Shown: positions 23,627-35,868 of the stretch, one piece after another
Numbering within the stretch: the first letter of the stretch is position 1
How the letters are laid out: each line of letters starts with the position of its first letter
NCBI GenBank assembly: GCA_030562195.1
Contig: CM060202.1
Span: 5,952,001-6,016,000 of the forward strand
DNA: 64,000 nucleotides
Source of the DNA: Nipponacmea schrenckii
Taxonomy: Eukaryota; Mollusca; Gastropoda; Lottiidae
Direction of reading: 5' to 3'
The notes under the pieces: model-generated
The model's input: the letters and a program-made list of their open reading frames with translations, nothing else
Databases searched by the model: none
What the model was told of the DNA's origin: nothing
Made by a program: the position numbers and the translations under genes

Positions 23627-26600
23627 ATGCATCTGAAAGAGATTTTAATTTTTGTAATATGCTTTGGTAAGTTTCTTTATTTGAAAATAATTCCTGTTTC
23701 GGATGTATGTTCGAATAAGCAATCAATTAACTCTATTTCGAGATCCTTCTTTAATTCATTTTCGGTACCTCAATCAGCAGGTATACTAATGACGACGGTG
23801 TAGAACAGTCGAAAATCTGGAAATAGGATTTCAAGTCTAAGAAAGTGTTATGTCAGGAAGTGTTTATACATTTCAGAATATTAAATTATGGAGATTACAT
23901 TTAAACATTATAGATATACTAATTCTGATATAGGTTACGTAATCAAGTTTAACGATAATTTTACTTGCTATTTTAAAATGAAATGCTTATAGTTTGATTA
24001 ATATGCGTTTATAATATTGAGTACTCTTAGTGCTCAGAACAATACATCGAGGCCCCGTTGCTAATTGTAAAAGAGTAAGCTTAAGCTGCTGTTCTGACAA
24101 AACTTCCCCCATTGCATACAGCTTGGCTTTTTCCGTCTTTATTAGTTCATTTAAGTGCGAAGATTGAGGACGTAGAAAGGAATACGGAAGGGATTGAAAC
24201 CTGATGAAAATATCAAAAATAGATTCTTAACAATAATAATAAAAATGATATAAGTAAGAAATAATTAAATTTAATAACCTGTGAAAAATTCATCTTTCAA
24301 ACGACAACACGTGTATTTGAGAAAGCTAATATACTGATAATTGTTCAACTTATTCTTGATGTAATTATACTACACAAGTAGTAGCTATTGTACTGTATTC
24401 ACAGTTCACAAACATAGAACTAGAATAGATGTACTTGGTGTTTCGAAAAAATGATGATATTGTTTAATAGGATGAACCCTATTGAAAATAAAAAATAGCG
24501 AAATATATTAACATGAATTACTGCCTTGTTCTAATCATAATAATAATAAACTCTTTATCTTACATGGGTCAGAATTAGGCCCAATACACAAGGACATGGT
24601 CCTGTCTCACATTCAGCCCATGGGGCAATACATTAAAAAGAAAAAGCGAAAATACACAATACTTCAATATACAATTTGTCTAAAAGTACATAGTACATGT
24701 GCATCAAATGGACAGATCTATGTTCCGGAGATCAAGTACATGACCAACTAATAAATATACAATACTAAACGTACAATTTGTTTAAAAATACACAAGTACA
24801 TGTTTATTAAATGGACAGATTTTCAATGTACAATTTGTTTATATAATGGACATAATATTTAAACCTAAATTGCTCTCCAATAGTATGAGTGAGAGTCATA
24901 ATGTAGACGCCAATAGTTTAATTAGCACTCCAATAGTTACTATAGAAGTCCAATAGTAAAATTAGGGCTCCAATAGTAAAAATAGAACTCCAATAGTAAA
25001 GCACAACACATAACAAACAGCAATATATATTGTATTCACAGAGTGAGCGTGATTTTCGCACCGTTGCGCTCCACTGTTAGTTTCACAGGTTAATTTTTCT
25101 CCATTTGGTGGTTTTCTTCATCATGGTCTGTTGGTACGGAATTTTTAGTCTTTGCTCCCTGAACACCATTCCAACTTTCAAAAGCCCGGTACTTGTTCTC
25201 TTGTACCGGAAATGAAATTTATTCTCAATTAATGATAACAATAATATTCATAATAATAGCTTTTTCACAAGGCAAATTTTTGATTCTTGCACTTGACACA
25301 GATTGTGTGACTTTTTCAAGTGCTTTAATAACAACAAAGACACACCTCGGAGCATTGATTTTTATGGATCGGTGTACTAATTCGACCACTCATACTTTTT
25401 AAATAAGTACACGAAAGGTTATAGTTATTTACACAATACGGGATGATGGAATAATGACCAAACCAACACGTAAAAAAAATATTTACCCCCGAATCGCAGA
25501 CGATCTGTGACCCGTTTTTCGGCTATTAACTGTTCCATTTATCGCAGAATCATACAGTCTAGTGTCAGTGGTAGCTCTTAAGGAATGTATAGAATCCATC
25601 AAAACCAGAATTTGTACACAATCTCTTCACAACACCGGAAAGCGTATGACGTCCTACTGGCAAGAAACAGTACCCAGTGTTTCGTTCAGGATACAGTAAT
25701 TCAAGGGTCTATTGTAATAGGCGTTGAGGGTTTTTCGGTCTGAAATCATAAAAATAAATGGTTTACATATTACACAATGTAAGTTTGACTGGAATGTGAT
25801 CATCTACAAACAAACAAGCAACCTATTTTTTGGACACACAGCTATTATACTCGAATCCGAAAACTATATCCCGTGCAACATCTCTCTATTTTTTTTATAA
25901 AGTTTTACGATTCAGAATTTACTTTAATACTCAGCAATTATCATATTAACTCACCTTAAAGACATATACCTTTCATACAAATCTCTTTAACAAAAGTTGA
26001 TTACATTCAGATAAAACACGGTGCCTTCGCCCAAAAGGCCCTGTTCCCAAAGCATCTACTGATCTCGCTTACATCTCTATAGTCAAAAGTAATTTAGGCA
26101 TCTTCAGAAAAGTACTCTGGGTGAGGAAAAGGTCGTCTGAATCCGACATTACTTTTTGTTGTCAGTCGATTAAAATTCGAACGAGCTTTTAAATCACGCC
26201 AATAGTTAAGTATGTCCACGATGCACGTGAGATAGCTATCTAGGACGCCAATAGTATGACACGAATTGGCGTTAGGTTTAAGTAGGATAAACTCCTCAAA
26301 CTCGCCAATAGTTTTGACCTATATGAAGACGTCGGCCTAAAGGCCTCCGACTTAACATAGGTCAAAACAAAAGGTGCACCCGTGCATCTCAAACAAACCG
26401 AACACTGAAATGCCGTACACCTTCACAGCCATGCACCCGAACATCAGAAAATGCGTATACAATGGAAAGATTCATCTCTCGGCGATCAAGAACATGACCG
26501 CAAAAACAAGGAATATACTAGTACATGTGCATGAGACGATCAGACATCAAAATACATACATTCCATTTTATGTTCTTATTTTGCTATTATAGGGGGAGGT

Positions 26601-26953
26601 AGGATTTGTCCAGGCTCAAGACCAGCTTTAAGGATGTTTACTCATCCCCCGACAGTGATGATTTAAATTTTCAAAATGGTTCAAGTTAGGCCAAAATAGA
26701 ATCGTAGGTGGGAAAGTGAAAAAAAAAATTAATAATTTACTTGAATCATTGAATCATAGAGAAGCACAATTGTTCTTAAAAAGACGTTCGGTTTTAACCC
26801 GTCCACACTCTATAAGTCACAATTCATTTCGGATTTTGGCGAAGCGTTTCTTATCACCCATTGATGAAACCTTTTGAAAATCAAAAAATATCGAAATATA
26901 TATTTAATATGAATTATTGCCTTTATTCTTTTAACAAGTTCGTTTTTTGTTTT

Positions 26954-26986
<33 letters not shown>

Positions 26987-29138
26987 GCTTTTAAACACTC
27001 TACAAGTACAATTCTATGTGTAGTTTGACGAAACTAGGGGAAATTGTTTATTATCCTCCAAGGGTGAAAATAAAAAATATCGAAATATATTTATTATAAA
27101 TTATTGTCCCTTTTCTTTAAAAAGCCTTCGATCTTTGGCTTGCAAACACTCTACAAGGCACACTTCTATGTATAGTTTGACGAAACCAGGGGAAATTGTT
27201 TATTATCCTCCAAGGGTGAAAATAAAAAATATCGAAATATATTAAAATTTAAAGGGGCCCAGGCTGATTTTTAGGGGTCGTTTTGGGCCTTTGTTACATT
27301 TAAAGAGTCCTCAGAAATATTCAAGCTCTGAGAAAATCGCAAAATACCTTGAAATATGCCTCAATCAAAAAATTTCACTTTTCATTTTTTTCCGTGCTGT
27401 ACGCGGCTGGTCTCCAGTCAGTCTGAAAATTGTGTGTCCTGTTGACAAAGTCTACAATTGAAAAATGCGTTTCAGTCTGTTTATATAGATGACCGCTATT
27501 GCACGACGGGAAGGATAACTCTTTGATTATCAAGACGAACCGTTTTCCAATATGGCGGGACGTTCGTAATTTCTTAAGTCATTATGATTTTTCAAACACG
27601 GATAATTATGGATACACATGGATTTGAAGGCTCAAATTTCAAAGGTAAGCTCTGTAGACTATTTCTGATTAGCTAACCAAAAGATTTCATGTGTTTGAGG
27701 CTGTCGGATGATTGTCCAAAACAAATAAAGCCTGGGCCCCTTTAATATAAATTATTGTCCCTTTTCTTTAAAAAAGCCTTCGATCTTTGGCTTTTAAACA
27801 CTCTACAAGTACAATTCTATGTGTAGTTTGACGAAACTAGGGGAAATTGTTTATTATCCTCCAAGGGTGAAAATAAAAAATATCGAAATATATTCATTAT
27901 AAATTATTGTCCCTTTTCTTTAAAAAGCCTTCGATCTTTGGCTTGCAAACACTCTACAATGCACAATTCTTTACAGATTTTGATTAAATATGCTAAAATT
28001 ATTTGTAATCACCGAAGGGTGAATCCTAATGAAAATCAAAACTACTCAGTATCTATGATTCTTAAATTATTTATAAGGTACAATTCTTAACAAATTTTAA
28101 TAAAACTTAGTAACTTTGTACATTTATCATCGCAGAAAAGAATAGTATGAACAAACTTTTAATGTTTCATTCTGGTCATTGTTACTGGTTTAATTCAAAT
28201 ACAACTCTGCCAGTGGGCGTATATTACCTTGCCTGGCAAGCTATCTTTCAATTTGTCTATTCTTATTTTGTTGTGTAGAGAAACATAGAGTTACCTACTT
28301 ATGGTAAACCAGATAATCCTTATTGATCATTACATTATTGACAATCTGGAACTTATAATCCCAATTATTAGAACACCTACTTTTGATTGATATTATAAAT
28401 ATTAGCCATCCACAAAGGAAAATATATAAATAAAATGAAAAAAAGGGAACCGATCTTTAGCCTTCGATTTGTTTACAATCTTATAATTTCTAAGTATCAA
28501 TTTTGTTTATTTATTGTTCATATTTAGCCATTTCTAAAATCTTGTTTAATATGGTGTCTGTTTAAAGGTTTAATCTTATATTTGCCTATTTTTGGTTTTT
28601 TAATTTATACTTATCAGTATCTTTGATTCTTAAATAATTTATTTGTTTTTCCATAGTAACTGTTAATGGTTTTACCGATCAGGATAGTCTGGATCCAGAA
28701 AGTAGTAACGTAGCTCCTTCACCAACCGATCCAGAAGGCAATGATGCGGGACCTTCACCGACAAATGACAGCGATGCTCCGCCGGCAAGTGATAGCGATG
28801 TTGCATCTTCTCCATCTTCACCAGCGGTTGATAGCGATGCCGCAAATTCACCAAGTGAACCAAATGATGGCATTTCGAATTCGCTACCATCGTCGAATGA
28901 GCCAAACTCTGATAGCATATTATACACCGAATTCTGGATTTTCAAGAGAAATGCAAAATTTTCGGAGGCTCCCACGAAGTCATATGTTGTCGAAGATGTA
29001 GTTCAGTGTGCTCTGTCGTGTTCTTCATTATCCACTTGTAATTATTTTAGTTTTCTGGGTAAGAATTGTGGTTTATTCGATACAGGAAATTCGGGTACAA
29101 TTGATTTCACCGGATCTCTTATATATAAGAAGAAATGA
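23627..29138 (+). CDS. Secreted protein with acidic Ser/Pro/Asp linker and C-terminal PAN/apple domain
   Basis: Two exons, join(23627..23666, 28657..29138), phase 1, 173 residues. Exon 1 encodes just a hydrophobic signal sequence, MHLKEILIFVICF, followed by a good donor (G|GTAAGTTT). Exon 2 follows TTTTTCCATAG and reads on in frame. Residues about 17-103 are a low-complexity linker rich in Asp, Ser, Pro and Ala with SDSD and PSPTDPE motifs. The last about 65 residues look like a small PAN/apple domain: cysteines 131, 135, 141 and 151 in the pattern C-x3-C-x5-C-x9-C around NYFSFLGKNCGLFD, with a YVVEDVVQC helix. PAN domains bind protein or carbohydrate ligands outside the cell. The acidic linker resembles those of mineral- or mucus-associated proteins, but the role is unknown. 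The 5-kb intron contains nested repeats. The joining of exon 1 rests on frame and splice-site quality alone. Confidence 0.68.
24470..26640. repeat. Composite repeat region with related blocks at both ends
   Basis: In the PAN-gene intron. Near 24650-24840 and again near 26450-26560 occur related blocks containing ATCAAGTACATGACC / ATCAAGAACATGACC and AGTACATGTGCAT. Between them are short CTCCAATAGT repeats (24880-25000), and CGCCAATAGTT recurs near 26200-26310. A fragment at 24465-24530 resembles the pearl-type monomer. The arrangement suggests a non-autonomous element, but I could not define its ends. Confidence 0.35.
26311..26368. repeat. Hairpin-forming inverted repeat
   Basis: Arms GTTTTGACCTAT and ATAGGTCAAAAC, with inner complementary parts GTCGGCCT and AGGCCTCCGAC around a tiny loop. 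The near-palindrome lies in the PAN-gene intron. Confidence 0.75.
26950..26986. repeat. Poly(T) run
   Basis: An almost uninterrupted run of more than 30 T inside a monomer of the tandem-array element. The short Lys-rich minus-strand frame across it is an artefact. Confidence 0.9.
27253..27741. mobile_element. MITE with TTAA target duplication
   Basis: Perfect 13-bp terminal inverted repeats AGGGGCCCAGGCT / AGCCTGGGCCCCT, flanked on both sides by TTAA (27249-27252 and 27742-27745). It is 489 bp long and has no coding capacity. It interrupts a monomer of the surrounding array, since the repeat resumes right after the insertion. TTAA duplication is typical of piggyBac-type transposition; the class is inferred. 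Confidence 0.78.
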
Positions 29139-30600
29139 CAATCTTATGTTTCTGATGATTATTTTCAACGGAACATTACAGTAAATACAACTTATATAAA
29201 GTAAGAGAGTTCAAAAATTTCAAGATTGTGATAAAGTGTATTCCATCAACAAAAACAATAATCATTGAAAATATATATGAAAATGTTTTTAATAGAAAAA
29301 ATTTGAAGTGCTAACAGTTTTTGTGTTTCTGATGATTTTCATCGATTTTTCCTTATTTAACAAAATATATCCTTGTGTTTTATGTAATACCCTTTTCTTC
29401 ATTGTTATAAATCTTCCCCTATCCCACTTTCTTAATTGTTTTTAAACTTCAGTTAGTTGAAATTATATGTAGCCTAAATGTCTTTCAAAATATTTCTTGT
29501 AATTTCACTGTAATTCTTTTTCTGTATTCAATTTTATTGTCCACTAACTTTTTCATATACAATACAAAATATGGAAGGGAAAACTGGGAAAGAGGTAAAG
29601 TGTCAACACAGGGGGAAACTGGAAGAGTGCCGAATGTACATTTGGGAGATTCAATCCCTCCCTTCCCCGAAATCTAGATTTCCTGCTACATTTTATAAAA
29701 GATATTGGATAACAAAATGTCATATCATTAGTGTATATGAAATAAATCTATCAAAAATAGACATTGCCCTACCATTCCGACTTAGATTGATAAAAATAAA
29801 AGTCTTAATGCCATAGAAACATTACACTCTTAATTGACATCTCTGTGGTTTCTCTGCGTCAATTCCGACAAAACAGTGCAATAATAAATGTCACTTTGAA
29901 CGAGTACCATGACGATTTTTATATTATTTGGCTAAAAGCTCACGTCTCCGCCAAGTTTCCTGCTGAAATGTTCATATATTTTTCGAGATAGAATCCGGGG
30001 TTTGGGTGTTAATTTACATTGATCTTTAAGCATACTTTGAACCCGTATTTAATTGGGTACCCTAAAAAGCTTGAGATAAAATGTACATCTTCTTTGTGAT
30101 CCAATATATCATTAGCCATGTGATGAAATGGTCACCTTTATAACGGTATGATGACGTGGGTAACTTGGGTACCTTCAAAACACTCTGATTGTACTGGTAA
30201 CTTGATAACAATGTGATGGCATGAATGATTTTGTAACATTTTTATAACTTCATGATATCTTGATGACATTGAGTAACTTCGTAACATTCGGATGACCTAG
30301 GTTACAATCCATAACAATGTGGTGACATGGGAGAAGTCATAACAATTTGATGACAGGGATAACATTGGTACAAAGTGATGACGGGAGTAACTCCATGATA
30401 CTTAATACAAGGCACAATATATTGATAAAACAGGTTGCTTCATATAATTCCCATTAAAAGGGTAGGCCTACTTTCCTAGATTTAGGATGAACTAGAACTG
30501 TGAACAGCTCCGAGCGTGGCAACTATGCGTTATCCCATGGATTTCGAACATTTTGAAACTTCTAACCTGCTAGCTTTCAATTCCGGTACTTTTCAGCCTC
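29139..30600. other. 3' flank of the PAN gene with a degenerate repeat
   Basis: No gene recognised. At about 30120-30420 a loosely repeated pattern of GATGACATGGGTAAC / TGGTAACTTGATAACAATG motifs recurs every 30-40 bases. Confidence 0.45.
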
Positions 30601-30635
30601 CAATTGTGGAACAAGCGTAACAATATTGTAAGATC

Positions 30636-31680
30636 TATAGACAGCTGATGTCAAGGCCATTCTATATGGAAAATTTCAAGGTCATTGAAGGTGAAGGTCA
30701 CAAGATTTAGAATTTCAAATTTTTAAAAAATTCAAACGGGCATAAATAATAAATGACGGACTAATTAAATTTTAAAGAAAATTTGCCATTCTCGGAAAAA
30801 TGGCGGATGCGCAACTAGCAATTGGAATTTTTTTCTTCTCGGGGATACAAATTATTTTGTATAGCTAATATATACTGTTTTTGCTTACATTCTTGAATTA
30901 CACGGGATGTAGGGTCGCCTGAAATGAGATAAAAAAAACCGGAAGTCCCCACGCCCAAACCGGAAGTGATCAAAAAATTTTGATGATATATTTTTAATTG
31001 TGTTGCGTATTTATCTATATCCTGTAAATTTCAGATCGATCCGAACATTAGAGCCCGAAAGTGTAATATAACCGTCCAAAATTGCAAAATAGTCAGATTT
31101 CGGTGGGCTATAAAACCGGAAGTTAATATTTGTCATGCAATATCAGCACATCTATAGACAGCTGAGGTCAAGGACATTCTACATCTCAAATGTCAAGGTC
31201 ATTGAAGGTCAAGGTCACGAGATATAGAGTTTTAAATTTTTGAAAAATTCGAACGGGCATAAAAAAAATTCAAATTCGAAAATCAAAATTCTGTTCCCAA
31301 CATTTTTTAGATAAAGTATCAAGGTTTTGATAGACACCAAAATCATAAAAATCGGTCAATAATTGGCGGATTTATTAAATTTTTAAGAAAATTTGCCATT
31401 TTTGAAAACTGCGCATGCGCAACATTCAATTTAATTTTTCTTCATCTCAGGGGATTAAAATCATTTAGTATAGCTTAATTATACTGTTTTTGTTTAGATT
31501 CTTGAATTACATGGGAAGCAGGGTCGCCCGACATGAGACGAAAAAACCGGAAGTCCCCACGCCCAAACCGGAAGTGATCAAAAAATTTTGATGATGTAGT
31601 TTTAATTGCGCTGCCTATCTATCTATATCCTGTAAATTTCAGACCGATTCGACTATTAGGGCCCGAGCTAGCTTGAAATC
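30636..31680. repeat. Two diverged direct copies of a 0.45-0.52-kb non-coding repeat
   Basis: Copy A about 30638-31078, copy B about 31156-31680. Shared blocks, in the same order: AGACAGCTGANGTCAAGG, TCAAGGTCATTGAAGGT, AATTCNAACGGGCATAAA, an AATTTGCCATT block and CCGGAAGTCCCCACGCCC with AACCGGAAGTGATC. Copy B has about 85 extra bases in the middle. ACCGGAAG motifs also occur near 32460-32510 and 32770-32820. It has no coding potential and looks like a dispersed repeat family. Confidence 0.72.
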
Positions 31681-33580
31681 TTATTTGCATATTATGCAAT
31701 TAGCCACTTTCGGGTTAGCGAAAATATTATGTTAGATATTCATTTTTGATTCCAGCCCATATAAAAACCATTGGTGAAAACAAAAATAGTCTATCTTTTT
31801 CCGTTTGGGCTAGCGAGCTTCCCAAAAAAAAAAAAAAAAAAACTAGAATTGCTTACAATTATGAACGTATTTCGAGAGCCTTAAAATATTATGTAGGCTA
31901 AATTTGCAATTACCTACATCTAGACAATATATTGAATATCATTTGACCTAGTTTTCAAAGTCATAAAATAATTAGGTCACACCTTCCGTAACGGTTAATG
32001 ATGGCGAAAATATGAAAATTATCAATTTTTGCTGTATTTAAGTACACTTATCTCTATGAATTTTTTAAGTAAGCCAATTTAAAAAATATCTACTCGTAGA
32101 CAATATATTGAATATTATTTGACCTAATTTTCAAGGTCATAGATTAAGTGAGTCACACCATCCGTACCCGTTAAAGTGACCTAATTTTGAAAAAATCGAA
32201 ATTTAAATAATTCGAAAGAAAAAACGAAATTTGAAAATCGGTCTCCAAGAAAAGGTAGATAATGATCCATTGTATCTATGTGCTAAATTTCATCAAAATC
32301 GGTCTAACAGTAGTGTCTGAATTTCGGATTTAAGAATTGTAACGAAAATTCAAAATGGCGGCCGATATGGCAGCTTGACCTAATTATTTAGGTCAAATCA
32401 ATTACTATTGACAAGTTATTTATAAAACAGTTTTCACTTTTCACCTAGCAGTTATAGACCGGAAGTTACGTAATTACGTCATTTGAGGCTAAACCGGAAG
32501 TGGAATTTTTTTTTCACATTTTCTCAAAAATTATAATCATATCGCCTATCAACTGGTAAAGTTTCAAAATTTTACCATTTATATTAAAGGAGAAATCACG
32601 GTCTGAAATTTTTGCCGATGACCCTTGAATATTGAATTGCAAATCGTGGGTAAAATATTTAACCTAATTGCATAAAACCTATAATTGTTAGTTGACAAAT
32701 ACATTGAAGTTTTCAAATCTGAAAATCCGGTCAAAATCGAACTGAAAATAAACTTGCTAAAGCAAAAAAACCTGAACTTCCGGTTCTCACTTCCTGTCAG
32801 AGATAGAACTTCCGGTTTTGTTTTATTTGATAATAGAAATCATCCTAAGATCAACTGTAGATTTAGAATTTCTGCACCTTTTACCAGTTTGTCTGCAAAC
32901 TCATCCAAGAATTACAAAAAAAAAAAAAAAAAAAAAAAAATAAAATAATCCGAACGATTACAATACGTTTTCGCCGAAGTCGAAATACGTAAAAAAAACA
33001 AATTTTATTTGCCACGCAAATAGGTACCTTCAATCACTGTCGATCAGTCATATATTTACTAGTCTATACCTATTTAAACAAGTTGGGAAAAGAAGTCTAG
33101 CTTCTTTTGTGTAAAATACAATGTAAAAGAAAAGGCTTTTAATTATTGCAACGTTTGAATTATTTTTAAAATGAATGTCCAGTTTTACATAGATCAAATA
33201 AAAAATGGAAGCTCCATTGTATCTTTTACTCATAAATTGTGGCAATTTTATTTTGGCATACAATTTACTCAGATTCTTCCAAGAATAACAATCTAATACA
33301 TTTTCGCGGTTTTCAACGGATATCGCAGACAATTCGAAAATTGTCGTATAAAATCTGCAATATCCGTTATAAATCGCTCACAGTTTACCTTGGCGCAATC
33401 ATCTCCCTACCCTGTATTTGATAATTGGTATTATTGTAGAATGCGTATTATTAAACGATTTATAACCCTAACATTGCAGATTATCATGGGAAAACAAAAT
33501 ATTCAGCACGTGAATAGAATATAAACCCTTAAAGTTAAGGCACAACTGTCTAAAAATTAATTAAATTATTAAAGAGGCAG
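31681..33580. other. Non-coding with poly(A) tracts
   Basis: Loosely repeated blocks with TTTGACCTA and AGGTCA near 31940 and 32110. Poly(A) runs lie at about 31826-31843 and 32917-32940. No gene recognised. Confidence 0.45.
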
Positions 33581-33586
33581 TTTTTT

Positions 33587-33592
33587 TGTTGC

Positions 33593-33660
<68 letters not shown>

Positions 33661-33706
33661 GTTTGTTTGTTTGTTTGTTGTTGCTGTTGTTGTTGTTGTT
33701 GTTGTA
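33587..33706. repeat. (TTG)n microsatellite with a (TTTG) interruption
   Basis: About 23 uninterrupted GTT/TTG units, then four GTTT units, then further GTT units. It is likely length-polymorphic. The polyGln or polyLeu frames across it are not supported as genes. Confidence 0.95.
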
Positions 33707-35868
33707 GGTGGAAGTTTATTCTGTTTAAATTTATGAAAACTTACATCAAACTCTTGGAAGTGTTTTCCTGAACGCAAAGCATCTTTACGATCCAACCGTT
33801 AATTTTTCAACACCAAATTTTAAATGATTAACACCATGAACACCTTTAAGTTGGTCATATATTTTGTTAGTTGAAAGAAAACTTAAGTGCACATTTATGA
33901 AAACGTGTGTAATGCGTAATTGTAGAGACAATGTGTCTCCTACATATTCTGAACGGATATGGCTCAGTACCTTGTTATTTGGGATATTATAGAAAACATA
34001 ATAGCACCCATTATATTATTTATTTGTAGATATATTATCCTGAATCACATATCCTTTGTAATAATTCTGTATATCTGGCGACAGTATGAGTAATCTTAAG
34101 ACAATTACTTTCATTTTCCATTTGATTAATTACAAATAAGAGCTTCAAAAAAGTACCTCACTCGCTTCCTGTAAATGTTATACATAGCAGAGTGCCTGAG
34201 ACAGAAATATGAAGCATGATTTTCAAACTTTTTTTTAACCTTTCCATGATCATTTATTGCATAACCCTTTTCCTCCCATACTTTCTCTCAACTTATTCTC
34301 AGACAATTCTTTTTCCAAGGAAAACCTGACTAAAATGATAATAATAAAAAATACCCCCTGGGGATAGTTTCACAGAAAACTGCTGTTACCGGCCTTTCCC
34401 CATGACGTCCTGCATGTTTGAGCTCCACTTAAGATTTAATGTTTGTCTTCAGAGATTTTATAATAAATTCATAAACCAGTATGGCGGAAAATATCTTTGA
34501 TGGTTTGGGGTATAATGAACCTAGAATGCTGCAAGGTTTTACAATTGCAATCAAACAAAACTTTGTTTCCGGTTTTACAATTGTGTAATTGCGGTTTAAA
34601 ATCTTTATCAAAACCCCTGCAGTACAACATGATAACAAAACAAAATGTTATATGACAAGACAGTCATTGGTGGGACAACATTACAGAAACATGTTATGTT
34701 TGGGGTTCAATGAAAACATTGGATAAAACACTACTACTTGGTTTTGCCTGAATTCGTAGAACCAGAAAGTCTTGACCTCATAGTCGTGTTTTATCTCTTA
34801 CTTATAAAACTGTAGTGACGTCATCCCATGGTATGGTGGGATTTTATATCTTACATAATCATTCTCAGGAATTCTATTCCCAGGAATATTACGTATTTAT
34901 AAAATCTGGTGTAATCTCTACAATTTTTTACTCCAGAAGGCTCAATGGTCGCCGGCTAGTCTGATGGACTCAGTCAGTAAAACATTTTCCTCTTTTCTTT
35001 TCAAAAATCCCCTTTCTCCCTCTTTTTGGGGTTTTTGTATGCCCATTTTTGACTAATTTTTAGTCTAGATTTGGAGTTTGATGTTTGAAATTGCATTTAC
35101 TTTCAGAATTGCTTGGAAAATCTTTTATTGTTGGAAGGATAATTATATATTGAAGTTTTATGCAGAAGCAAAGTATTGTCCAGGCTTTCATGTGACAAAA
35201 CAAGAAACAAAAACAAACAGCTACTGAAACCTTCTATATTTAAGTCTACATTACTTTTCTTTTTAAAAATATTTAATGAAAATAAGTGTTTTATGCGTAT
35301 TCATGATATTGTTGTCCTGTAGTATCTTAATGTGACCCCTGTGAGAATATATATAATCATATTTATAATTGCTGGCAATCGTTTGAGACTTACTGTGGTG
35401 AAAATAAGCTGTTTTGATCTACAGGTCATTTCCGATTGCCTTTAAATGCAATCACAGGTTGTTTAGATGCTGGGAAGAAAACTGGTGCAAGTTACAGATA
35501 CCTAATCTGTATCTCCGTATAGTAATTGCCTTTAACACGACATTATCTTGTCTATACCAACTGTTTATCTGTGGACATATTTCATTTGCCGATATGGATT
35601 TTTTCCCATCAAAATCTAATATTTGTGCCTACACATGTATTAATTAGCCAATTTAACCGGCCCTCTGACCGGAGAAGCTTTTCACAGTTTTAACTTTCAA
35701 TTGGGAGTTTCGATTGGCTTAAACTTTTATGGTGATAGTATTAAAACAGCACGAGAATGGAATTGTCTTGTATTGTCTGGTAGAAGTCATAGGAGTTTCT
35801 TGGTGTTCCAGCAACCAGTGAAAAGACTCAGTTTGTTCTACAATTTGAAATAAAAGACATTTCTTAAA
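33707..35868. other. Intergenic region upstream of the prohormone gene
   Basis: AT-rich with short open frames only. No promoter element could be singled out with confidence. Confidence 0.4.

Larger units (their letters stand above)
26782..28245 (-). mobile_element. Pearl/Helentron-like tandem-array element, minus orientation
   Basis: Several monomers of about 160 bp containing CTTTGGCTTGCAAACACTCTAC, a CCAAGGGTGAA motif and AAAAATATCGAAATATAT. The element ends at 28213-28245 with GTGGGCGTATA then TTACCTTGCCTGGCAAGCTA, the exact reverse complement of the start of the array element at 56.87 kb. The other end near 26790 retains a degraded GTCCAC motif. A MITE (27253-27741) interrupts it. Non-coding, in the PAN-gene intron. 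Pearl-type elements are known from molluscs and resemble non-autonomous Helitrons; the class assignment is inferred. Confidence 0.62.

Noticed and set aside
33550..33795. Open frame with a long polyGln stretch on the minus strand (polyLeu on the plus strand)
   Set aside because: It is created entirely by the (TTG)n microsatellite, with no domain outside the repeat and no splice signals.
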